Assembly (NCBI GenBank): GCA_025997675.1
Contig: BNUX01000019.1
Coordinates: 1-39,609, forward strand
DNA length: 39,609 nt
DNA from: Spirochaetia bacterium
Lineage (GTDB): Bacteria; Spirochaetota; Spirochaetia; Treponematales; Breznakiellaceae
Direction of reading: 5' to 3'
Both the position numbers and the translations under genes were made by a program. The notes beneath the pieces are model-generated. The model saw only the letters and a list, made by a program, of their open reading frames with translations. It did no database searches and had not been told where the DNA came from. Positions 32,201 to 39,499 of the stretch are shown one piece after another. How positions within the stretch are numbered: the first letter of the stretch is position 1; the number at the start of each line of letters is the position of its first letter.

Positions 32201-33471
32201 TGCGGTTACTCCTCCGAACGGTTATGCTGATATGCCTGGTACCGGTGCTTTGGGCGGAAGGGTCCCAGCGGCAGGTCCGGAGTTCCCTGCCGGCGCGGTT
32301 TCTCTACCGGAAAACGGCGGGCCCTGAGGCAGAGCGCCCCTTGTCCATACCGGGACTGGATCATCCCCTGACCCAAAAATATATACGGCAGTACTCCGCC
32401 AAGGGCGGGCTTTCCTGGCTCCGGGCGGTAATAGACAAGGGCGGCCCCTACCTTGCCTTCATACGCCGGGAGGTGGAGACCCGAAACCTGCCCCCGGAAC
32501 TTGTCTACCTGCCGGTAATCGAATCGGCCTTTCTGCCCACTGCGGTCAGCCGTTCCGGGGCGGTGGGGCTCTGGCAGTTCATGCGGAACAGCATCTCGGG
32601 CTACGGCATGGGGATCACCGATTATGCGGATGAACGGATGGATTTCTGGAAATCCACCCAGGGGGCCCTCCAAAAGCTGGCAGACAACCACAAACAACTG
32701 GGGGATTGGGCCCTAGCCCTGGCGGCATACAACGCCGGGCTGGGCGGGATGCAGCGCCTGATAAAGCAGACCGGTATATCCGACTACTGGACCCTGGCGG
32801 AACGGGGCCTTTTAAAGCCGGATACCATCGGTTACGTCCCCAAACTGCTGGCGGTTTCCTATATCCTGTCCAACCCCCGGCAATTCGGCTTTACCCCCCT
32901 CTGGCCGGATGATCCCCAGTGGACCCGGATAAGCCTGGACCAATCGGTGGACCTGGAATTGCTGGGGGAATACGCCGGGGTGGATCGAACTCTGCTCAAA
33001 CAGGGAAACCCGGAACTCCGCTATACCATCACCCCCCCGGAAAAGGGCTACCAGCTCAAGGTCCCTTCTGCGGCGGCGCCGGCAATCCTTGAGGCGCTGA
33101 ACCGGCCCGGCCTGTCCCTGATCCGGTACCGCTTCCACACCATCGGCTCCGGGGATACCATCTCCGCCCTGGCCCGGCATTACCGCCTTAGCGTGGAGCA
33201 GATCCTGGATGCCAACCCCGGCACGAATGTCCGGGTCCTCCATATCGGCGGAAAACTCCGCATCCCCGCCGGACCTTCCTCCGCAATTGCCGACCTGGGC
33301 CCCTCAAGCGGCGATTTTGACGGCTCCCACCTGGTTAAGCGGGGGGAAACCCTCTGGTCCATTGCCCTGGGCTATTCGGTGGACCCCCAGCTTCTGGCGG
33401 AGGCCAACGGCATGAACTTGGGGGATACACTCCATGAGGGAAGGATACTGAAAACGCCGATAATAAAGTGA
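32200..33471 (+). CDS. LysM-containing lytic transglycosylase (MltD-like)
   Basis: A 423-aa exported murein hydrolase. The signal peptide is MRLLLRTVMLICLVPVLWAE. The SLT/goose-lysozyme-like domain (about residues 85-240) has LPVIESAFLPTAVSRSGAVGLWQF with catalytic Glu108 (landmark ESAFLPTAVS), then the NAG motif AAYNAGLGG and the YVPKLLA motif. Two LysM domains follow, at about 311-356 and 377-420, which bind glycan chains. This order is that of MltD-type enzymes, which cleave glycan with formation of 1,6-anhydro ends. The ATG at 32200 is preferred to an in-frame upstream ATG at 32167, because the signal peptide starts there. It overlaps the TPR lipoprotein stop by one base. Confidence 0.94.
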   Translation: MRLLLRTVMLICLVPVLWAEGSQRQVRSSLPARFLYRKTAGPEAERPLSIPGLDHPLTQKYIRQYSAKGGLSWLRAVIDKGGPYLAFIRREVETRNLPPELVYLPVIESAFLPTAVSRSGAVGLWQFMRNSISGYGMGITDYADERMDFWKSTQGALQKLADNHKQLGDWALALAAYNAGLGGMQRLIKQTGISDYWTLAERGLLKPDTIGYVPKLLAVSYILSNPRQFGFTPLWPDDPQWTRISLDQSVDLELLGEYAGVDRTLLKQGNPELRYTITPPEKGYQLKVPSAAAPAILEALNRPGLSLIRYRFHTIGSGDTISALARHYRLSVEQILDANPGTNVRVLHIGGKLRIPAGPSSAIADLGPSSGDFDGSHLVKRGETLWSIALGYSVDPQLLAEANGMNLGDTLHEGRILKTPIIK

Positions 33472-34382
33472 TGAGGATTGAGAAGGTGAGGAAAGGCTTG
33501 TTTCTTTCTATATTAGTGGGCGCTTTCCTGGCTTTGAGCGGCGCCTACGGGCAGACCCTGGATATTACCGGGTCGGTGTCCTGGGAGACCATGAAGTTAA
33601 GCGCGAAGATGGTCTTGAACCTGGACTCCGCAGGGATTCGGCTACCCACCGGTAGAGCCCAGGCGGAGGAGCTGATTGCCACCGAATATCCCCGGCTGGT
33701 ACGGCCCACCATCCTGTCTATCCCGGTGGATTCCTCCAGTACCGTGAAGGATCTGATTGAGAAGGGGGAATTTACCCTCCAAAATGTGGGGAGCATCGCC
33801 CTTTCCGCCCACCGCCTTCCTCCGGCGCTTTCCCCGGACCTGGCATCCCTTACCGCCTCCTACACCATCGACCTTACCCGCATCGGCGCCGCCCTTATCC
33901 GGCATACCCGTCCCGCCGCCCCTATCCGGCCCCTGCGGCCGTCGCCCGCCGCGTCCTATACGGGGATCATCATCCTGGCCGCCGAAACCCTACCCGTCCA
34001 CGGCCGGAATACCGGGAGCCTGGTACACCCCTGCCTGCTCCCCAAAATCTGGGACACCGAAATGAACCTGATATACGACCGGAACATGATGGACACCGAA
34101 ACCGCCCGGCAGACCGGCATGGTACGGTACGTAACGGAGTCCAGTGTCTTCCGCCCCACCCCCTCGGGACTGAGCCCGGAACTGACCGCCCTGGTGGGGA
34201 GCAATCCCCTGCGCATCATTGCCCGTGGGGTATACGGCTCAAGGCCCACGGACCCCATTATTGACCGGGAGGACGCGCTGCTTATCCTTTCCTCGGAGGA
34301 CAACCTCCGGCTTTTACGGGAAGGAAAGGTCGCGCTTATGCTGAGCAGAGAGATGCTGCGGAATCCCCTGACCCAGGAGTAG
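33471..34382 (+). CDS. Exported protein of unknown function
   Basis: The 303-aa protein has a cleavable signal (LFLSILVGAFLALSGAYG) and no further membrane helix. It has a conserved-looking strand TGIIILAAETLPVHGRN (about residues 163-180) and ends with DREDALLILSSEDNLRLLREGKVALML, which suggests a LPP20/FlgT-like exported domain but is not enough to assign one. The ATG at 33471 overlaps the transglycosylase stop (TGATG), while an in-frame GTG at 33468 is less likely. No Shine-Dalgarno is seen, so translation is probably coupled. It is the third gene of the envelope unit. Confidence 0.8.
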   Translation: MRIEKVRKGLFLSILVGAFLALSGAYGQTLDITGSVSWETMKLSAKMVLNLDSAGIRLPTGRAQAEELIATEYPRLVRPTILSIPVDSSSTVKDLIEKGEFTLQNVGSIALSAHRLPPALSPDLASLTASYTIDLTRIGAALIRHTRPAAPIRPLRPSPAASYTGIIILAAETLPVHGRNTGSLVHPCLLPKIWDTEMNLIYDRNMMDTETARQTGMVRYVTESSVFRPTPSGLSPELTALVGSNPLRIIARGVYGSRPTDPIIDREDALLILSSEDNLRLLREGKVALMLSREMLRNPLTQE

Positions 34383-34418
34383 GGTGGGAAGCGGCGTTCC
34401 TTCCGGAAGAAGCCATGC

Positions 34419-35696
34419 TCAAATATCCGCCGCGTTCGCCAGGAGGTAATCCTCCGCTTCCTTACTCCACAGCCCATTATGCCGTCCGCAGATTTCCCCC
34501 AGCGCCTTATAGAAGGGAAGGGTTTTTCCCTTTTCCGCAAAGTCGGTAATGGCCACAAGGTCCAGTTTTTTGCCGGTGTAGATAAGCTTCTTGCCGCCGG
34601 GAATTTTGTCCAGGTCAATGGTAGCCTGGGGCGCCGCATCAAGCCCGCCGATGTGGGTTACCATAAAGACCGGGTTCAGTTCCCCCTTTGCCATCTTAGT
34701 CAGGGATTCCCGCATATCGTCGGTGTTGCCCCCGGAGGTTCCCACGATGTGGTGGGCCTCGTAGTGGACATCGTAGAAGTTTAAGCTGCCGGAGAAAGCG
34801 GCGTCGGTGGGTCCGGCGAAAAAGTTGAGGCACCCATCGTGGCCAAGCAGCCGGTCCCCCATTTCAAGAACCGGCTTGACCGGGGCAAAGACAAAGACAT
34901 CGTCGTAGAGCTTTCCCCCGTTCAGCTCCCTCAAATGGGCAACCGGGTCCGCCATAGTTTTAGTGTTTATGTAGATAAGCTCTATGCCGTATTTTTCCGC
35001 TTCACCCGGGGGCAAAAGCTGGGCGGCACGGGCGAGCCGCGCATCGTCGATATCGGTTACCACCAGCCGGGAGGGCCGGCGGGGGTTGTGGATGGCGTAG
35101 TCGATTGCGCCCAGGCCCATGGGGCCGACCCCCGCCAGCAGTATTAGTGAGCCCCCTTCGACGATGCCCATTTCGTGGACATAGGACCCGCCCTTGGTAT
35201 GGTACTGGGCGTGGAATGCGCCGACGATACAGGACACGGGCTCCGCCAGGGAGCCCATGAAAAAATTATCCGCCTGATAGTCCAGGAGGCAGTTCATCTC
35301 CATCACTTCTTTGGGAATGATGACGTAGGTGGCGTCCCCGCCGAGGTATTGATAGGAATACCCCGGCGCCCAGAGGGTCTCCCGGCCGTTTTCATCGGGA
35401 TAGTTAAGCGCCGGCTGGATAGCAAACCGGGAACCGGTTTTAAACCTTCCCTCCAGTTTGGCCCCCACCTTCTCAATGACCCCGCAGAATTCGTGTCCGA
35501 TAATAATGGGAGCCGTGGAAAGATCCGAGCGGACCCGTTTATGTTTATTCCCCTGCACCGCAAGTTTGTGGCTGGACATGCAGATTGAATCCGAAACCAC
35601 CCGGGCCAGTATTTCATCATCCTTAATTTCAGGAAGATCAAATTCATCAAGCCGCAGATCGTTAACGCCGTGAATACGGACCGCTTTTGTTTTCAT
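34419..35696 (-). CDS. Zinc-type MDR dehydrogenase, L-sorbose-1-phosphate reductase-like
   Basis: The 425-aa protein resembles SorE, which reduces L-sorbose 1-phosphate to glucitol 6-phosphate, along its whole length. Landmarks are VVSDSICMSSHKLAVQG (Cys39), IIGHEFCGVIEKVG (His68, Glu69), GYSYQYLGGDATYVIIP, LAEPVSCIVGAFHAQYH, the nucleotide loop LAGVGPMGLGAIDYAI, and GCLNFFAGPTDAAFSGSLNFYDVHYE. The unusual insert HIVGTSGGNTDDMRE is shared with SorE. The real substrate may differ, since the other genes here do not form a known sorbose operon and no PTS is present. AAGGGAG lies 7 nt before the ATG. It starts 12 nt after the SDR stop. Confidence 0.88.
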   Translation of the reverse strand: MKTKAVRIHGVNDLRLDEFDLPEIKDDEILARVVSDSICMSSHKLAVQGNKHKRVRSDLSTAPIIIGHEFCGVIEKVGAKLEGRFKTGSRFAIQPALNYPDENGRETLWAPGYSYQYLGGDATYVIIPKEVMEMNCLLDYQADNFFMGSLAEPVSCIVGAFHAQYHTKGGSYVHEMGIVEGGSLILLAGVGPMGLGAIDYAIHNPRRPSRLVVTDIDDARLARAAQLLPPGEAEKYGIELIYINTKTMADPVAHLRELNGGKLYDDVFVFAPVKPVLEMGDRLLGHDGCLNFFAGPTDAAFSGSLNFYDVHYEAHHIVGTSGGNTDDMRESLTKMAKGELNPVFMVTHIGGLDAAPQATIDLDKIPGGKKLIYTGKKLDLVAITDFAEKGKTLPFYKALGEICGRHNGLWSKEAEDYLLANAADI

Positions 35697-35708
35697 AGTA
35701 ACACTCCC

Positions 35709-36926
35709 TTAATGTAACATAACCTGGCCGCCGGTAACCGGGATTGCCTGGCCGGTTTCATATTCCTGTTCAACCGCGTAATATATCGCCCGCATCACGT
35801 CTGCGCCGGTACAGCCCCGCTTCATGGGAACCTTGGCCTCGTAAAAGGCCCGCACATCCGCCACGGTTTTGGCCCCCGGAACTTTGCCGGTGTTGAGGTA
35901 CTGCACAAAAAGCCCCTTCTCCGGGTCCGACCACAGGGGGCCGTCCAGAAAGTTGCCGGGACAAATGGCGTTCACCTTAATGCCATACTCCACCAATTCC
36001 AGGGCAAAGCTTTCCACCAGCCCTATTGCGCCGAACTTGCCCCCCGCGTAGGCGCCGTTTTTATTGGAACCCTCCAGGCCGGATTTGGAGTTTATTTGTA
36101 TGATATCGGTCTTCCACCCCGGCGCCGTGCGGTTTTGCCGCCGGAGCAGCCGTCCGCAATGTTTTGCCATGAGAAAGAACCCCGTGTAATTGATGTCCGT
36201 GACAAACCTAAAGGCTCCCACATCCTGTTCCAACACACTAGCCGCCTTGAGCACCCCGGCGTTACTCACACAAAGATCCAGGCCCCCGGCGGTATCCGCA
36301 ATGGTTTTGAAGAGGGCCTCCACCGAAGCTTCGTCAGAAACATTAACCGGAACCGCCACGGCGGCGATCCGTTTCTCTGCGGTATTGAGGGTCTCCGCCA
36401 GTTTTTCCGCACCGGCCTGATTCAGATCGGCGATAAACACCAGCGCCCCCGATACGGCAAGCCCCCGGACAATTTCTTCCCCAAAGCCCTGGGCGCCCCC
36501 GGTTACCAACACTACTTTGTTCTTTACCACCGACGACCGGTTTGCCGCAGAAGGCGCCGTATCGGTGTCCCCAATCTCCAGGGGTGAAGCATCGGCGGTT
36601 TCGCTCCGTCTTCTGGCGGACCTCAACTCCCGGTCTATCCAGTAAACCGCTTCCCCGGACAGAACCTTTACCCTGATACAGGAAGGCTGTGCCCTCCCCT
36701 TTTGGGCAGCCTCCCAGACGGCATAAGCATCCTTCAAAACCTTCGCCGCCAGGACCTCGTCAAAACCATCCCCCGTCCATGCTGCGCTGAGGTCTGCGGA
36801 AACGGCTTGGGCTGGGATTGATCCGGCTGCATCTGTAGCTGGCACAACAATCCTGCTTTCTCCTGCGGCGTTGATCCAAAGCCCGCGGATAAGGGGCGCT
36901 ATCAGTATATGATCGGTAAAACTCAT
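35709..36926 (-). CDS. SDR dehydrogenase, sorbitol-6-phosphate 2-dehydrogenase-like, with N-terminal extension
   Basis: Residues about 135-405 form a complete short-chain dehydrogenase: NAD(P) loop TGGAQGFG (142-149), NAG motif SNAGVL, catalytic Ser282, Tyr293 and Lys297 (YAGGK), and a C-terminal YETGQAIPVTGGQ. About 130 residues precede it; this N-terminal part, with VYWIDRELRSARRR near residue 95, resembles the linker that joins the class II aldolase and SDR halves in fused YuxG/RhaD-type proteins. Here the aldolase half is encoded separately two genes upstream. The ATG overlaps the PHP gene stop by 4 nt. Confidence 0.86.
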   Translation of the reverse strand: MSFTDHILIAPLIRGLWINAAGESRIVVPATDAAGSIPAQAVSADLSAAWTGDGFDEVLAAKVLKDAYAVWEAAQKGRAQPSCIRVKVLSGEAVYWIDRELRSARRRSETADASPLEIGDTDTAPSAANRSSVVKNKVVLVTGGAQGFGEEIVRGLAVSGALVFIADLNQAGAEKLAETLNTAEKRIAAVAVPVNVSDEASVEALFKTIADTAGGLDLCVSNAGVLKAASVLEQDVGAFRFVTDINYTGFFLMAKHCGRLLRRQNRTAPGWKTDIIQINSKSGLEGSNKNGAYAGGKFGAIGLVESFALELVEYGIKVNAICPGNFLDGPLWSDPEKGLFVQYLNTGKVPGAKTVADVRAFYEAKVPMKRGCTGADVMRAIYYAVEQEYETGQAIPVTGGQVMLH

Positions 36927-38260
36927 GATTGATACCTTCCTTCCTGTAGTTTTTTGAGTATCCCCTGCGCCGACGCTTCCGGTTTTTCGAGGTTCAAATC
37001 CTTTCCCGCAGAGGCATACGCGGCAATCCTCTTTTGCAGAGAAAGTGCGCCCAGGGGATTGGCCGGGGAAAAAAGCCCAAACCGGGGATCAAGGGACCCC
37101 AGCCGTTCATGGGCAATGAGCGCCCAGGTAGTATCCAGAAGATGACGGCAATCATCCTGCAATATTTCAGGACAGTTGAATGACTGCCGGGAACTGTTGA
37201 TATCCACCCCGGAAATTTCCATAAACCCCCGTTCCGCGCACAAACGCTGCACCCGGCGGAGCTGTTCCGGAGTATTCCGTGGAGGCATATAGGTAAGCGC
37301 CCGGTAACCCAGGAGGGACAGCTCGTCGAACAGTTCTTCTATATAATCATCCTCAAACTTCTCCGCCTTCTTATCCCCCGTGGGCGATTCCGCAATATCC
37401 CCCAGGTAGGCGTAGGCCGGTATTGCGCCGATGGAATCCGCGAAGGCCGTTACGGCTTCGGCGGGTATACATTCCTTATCACCAGGTTGGATAAATATCC
37501 GGTTTAAGAAACCGGACTTGAGTACCCCTAAAAGATCGTAGAGATAGTGTGGGTTTTCCGGATCGGAAAGCGCCTCCGCAATTTTTGGAGGAGGCGTAAC
37601 GCCAAAATGCAGGGCGAGTTTTTCATTGATAACCGGCCCCTTCCCGTATTGCGCGATAAGTTTTTCCGCCGCCGCCGCTAAAAGGTGCCGTTCGGTTATC
37701 CCACCGCCCTGATTATACATTGACTTATCGATCACGTCCCGCTGAAAATCAATTTCTCTTAGCCCCGCCTCATGGAGAAGCGCATTGGCGGCGTCGGCCA
37801 TCTGACCGGTCCTTGCAAGCCGTTCCTTCCGGACGGGGGCGAGAAAATCCCTGACCAGGGGGCGAGCCGGGGCGGGTATCCCCTGGACGGCCATGTAGGC
37901 CAGGCCTAAGGAGTCCGGGTTGTTAATCTTTCTGCCGGCAAAGGCCCCCCCGAAACTTACCCGGACCTCAAACCCGGTACAGCCGCCGATACCCAGGATC
38001 GCACAGGCGGCGATCATCTCCTCTGCGGCGCCTGCGGAATCGTGATCCACCGAGCCCGCGGCCAGGAGCCCCGCCTCCCGAGCGCGAAGCGCCGCCATGC
38101 TGGGGGTATAGGGGCTGAAGCTGTAAACCGTGTGGATGTGGTTATTCACCTCCCCGCTTGAAACCGGGGAACCGGCGGGTTTTTCCCGGTCCCTAAGCGC
38201 ACCGAGCCGTTCCTCCGGCTCCGCATGGGGATCGTTAATTATACTGCGGTAATCAATCAT
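36923..38260 (-). CDS. PHP-domain metal-dependent hydrolase of unknown substrate
   Basis: The 445-aa protein has the PHP signature NNHIHTVYSFSPYTPS (His41, His43), SVDHDSAG (Asp72, His73) and TGFEVR (Glu98), all expected metal ligands. The C-terminal part continues with YAYLGD and ISGVDINSSRQSF, where the last Asp-X-His motif appears as Asp-X-Asn. A long insert (about 105-280), rich in helices, separates the motifs, so it is not HisK or a polymerase PHP. Related domains hydrolyse phosphate esters. The ATG at 38260 overlaps the aldolase stop by 4 nt (ATGA). The cassette context suggests a sugar-phosphate or related substrate; this is inference. Confidence 0.84.
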   Translation of the reverse strand: MIDYRSIINDPHAEPEERLGALRDREKPAGSPVSSGEVNNHIHTVYSFSPYTPSMAALRAREAGLLAAGSVDHDSAGAAEEMIAACAILGIGGCTGFEVRVSFGGAFAGRKINNPDSLGLAYMAVQGIPAPARPLVRDFLAPVRKERLARTGQMADAANALLHEAGLREIDFQRDVIDKSMYNQGGGITERHLLAAAAEKLIAQYGKGPVINEKLALHFGVTPPPKIAEALSDPENPHYLYDLLGVLKSGFLNRIFIQPGDKECIPAEAVTAFADSIGAIPAYAYLGDIAESPTGDKKAEKFEDDYIEELFDELSLLGYRALTYMPPRNTPEQLRRVQRLCAERGFMEISGVDINSSRQSFNCPEILQDDCRHLLDTTWALIAHERLGSLDPRFGLFSPANPLGALSLQKRIAAYASAGKDLNLEKPEASAQGILKKLQEGRYQS

Positions 38261-39387
38261 CGTTTTTCTACGACCTGAGAACGGTACCGTTCCACTTCCC
38301 AATTATTGATAAAATCAATCTTGTCCCTCGTCATAAACCGCGGGCCGCCAAAGCTTTCCGCATAGGCCGCGACTTTTACCGTATCCGTAAAGAGTTCAAT
38401 CGCCAGTAACGCTGTTTTTTCCGATGTACCGATGCCAAAGATTCCCCTGCCCCGGACGGCAACGATCTTCGGCGGCCGCCCTATTGTTTCGATATGGCAT
38501 TTCCACGCATCCCGGATCTGATCCTCCCAGGGATTGCCGTCCTTAATGGCGATAAACAGGGGATCGCTGCCGGAATAGACAATATGATCCGGGGTAAAGG
38601 CGGAAGAAACGGGGGCAAAATCAGCCACACTCCCGGTAAGACGGGCAAATTCATGGTTCCGTTCAAAAACAACCGGGGAATTCTGCCCGGTACAGGCGGC
38701 CAAGAGGCGCGCAATCGCTTTTGAGTCCTGGTACACGCCGGTTTTCCCGGAGAAATCAGGTTTTCGGACGATTTTCTTTTCCAGGGTATTCAGAATGTTC
38801 GTATAAATCGCCTTTAAACCATCAACGGAATCGGAACCGGCAAAAAGCCCGTGGTTTTGGAGGAAAATACTATTTGCCGGCTTCCCATTCCGGGCCAGAT
38901 AGGCATCCAGGGCGTTTTTTACCACCAGAGAAAGGGTATACCCCGGATTGGTGATAGGTATCCAGAGGCAAGTTTCGCCAAAAAGCTCCCTTGCGGCGGC
39001 TTCACCCCTCTGTGAACAGGTAAGGCCGTTTACCAATGGCGGGTGGGTATGCACCACAAAGGCAAAGGGCAGGATATCGTGGAGCAGGGTTTCAACACTG
39101 GGGCGTTTATGTTCCTCGCCGGGCTGTTTCGCGGCCATCATATCCGCCAGCACCGCCGCTTCCCGCTCGTCCGCATCCCCGGGATACGCCTTTCCCCAGA
39201 TACGGGCCAATTTTGCCCGGTCCATCTTCACAAACCCCTCGGCGGTAATGTCCCCCATGCTCGTCCCGGAGCCTTTTACAAACAGGGTTGACCCCTCTTT
39301 TAAGGAGGTATTCCCCCCACCGGCAATGACATACTCCGGATTAGAGCCGTAAAACCGGGAAATATCGACAAGTTCCTGTAAGCTCAT
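38257..39387 (-). CDS. Class II aldolase/adducin family protein
   Basis: The 376-aa protein fits the zinc-dependent class II aldolase domain of YuxG/RhaD type. The phosphate-binding loop is GGGNTSLKEG (residues 23-32), GSGTSMGDI follows, and FVVHTHPPLVNGL gives zinc ligands His113 and His115, with a Glu near residue 99. The C-terminal part PVSSAFTPDHIVYSGSDPLFI resembles the same fused proteins. The ATG at 39387 is chosen because family homology starts there; an upstream in-frame ATG at 39585 lies in a repeat. The start has no good Shine-Dalgarno but a promoter 7 nt before it. Aldol cleavage of a sugar phosphate is likely; the substrate is unknown. Confidence 0.88.
   Translation of the reverse strand: MSLQELVDISRFYGSNPEYVIAGGGNTSLKEGSTLFVKGSGTSMGDITAEGFVKMDRAKLARIWGKAYPGDADEREAAVLADMMAAKQPGEEHKRPSVETLLHDILPFAFVVHTHPPLVNGLTCSQRGEAAARELFGETCLWIPITNPGYTLSLVVKNALDAYLARNGKPANSIFLQNHGLFAGSDSVDGLKAIYTNILNTLEKKIVRKPDFSGKTGVYQDSKAIARLLAACTGQNSPVVFERNHEFARLTGSVADFAPVSSAFTPDHIVYSGSDPLFIAIKDGNPWEDQIRDAWKCHIETIGRPPKIVAVRGRGIFGIGTSEKTALLAIELFTDTVKVAAYAESFGGPRFMTRDKIDFINNWEVERYRSQVVEKR
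39224..39336 (-). repeat. Inverted-repeat arm inside the aldolase gene (codons 18-54)
   Basis: This segment of the aldolase gene matches the plus strand of 39497-39609 in inverted orientation. The hand alignment gives 102 of 113 identical bases and no gaps. The arms are separated by 160 bp that contain the aldolase start codon and promoter. Confidence 0.9.
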
Positions 39388-39394
39388 ATTACCC

Positions 39395-39423
39395 AGTATT
39401 ACCCGGTTTCGCCGCCCTGTAAA
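39395..39423 (-). promoter_or_regulatory. Putative promoter of the sugar-phosphate cassette
   Basis: On the minus strand, TTTACA (39418-39423), a 17-nt spacer and AATACT (39395-39400) end 7 nt before the ATG at 39387. No Shine-Dalgarno fits; GGGT just before the ATG is too weak and close. Confidence 0.4.
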
Positions 39424-39463
39424 TGGACAAAAAAATGATTGTATAGACAAAACTCTAATAGGG

Positions 39464-39499
39464 ACTACATCCAGGGAGCTTGGTACTACATCCAGGGAG
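39464..39499 (+). repeat. Two-copy 21-bp tandem repeat
   Basis: ACTACATCCAGGGAG occurs at 39464-39478 and again at 39485-39499, joined by CTTGGT, giving a 21-bp period. It leads directly into the inverted aldolase copy and, in that reading frame, encodes the heptad LGTTSRE-like repeat without a stop. Confidence 0.9.
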
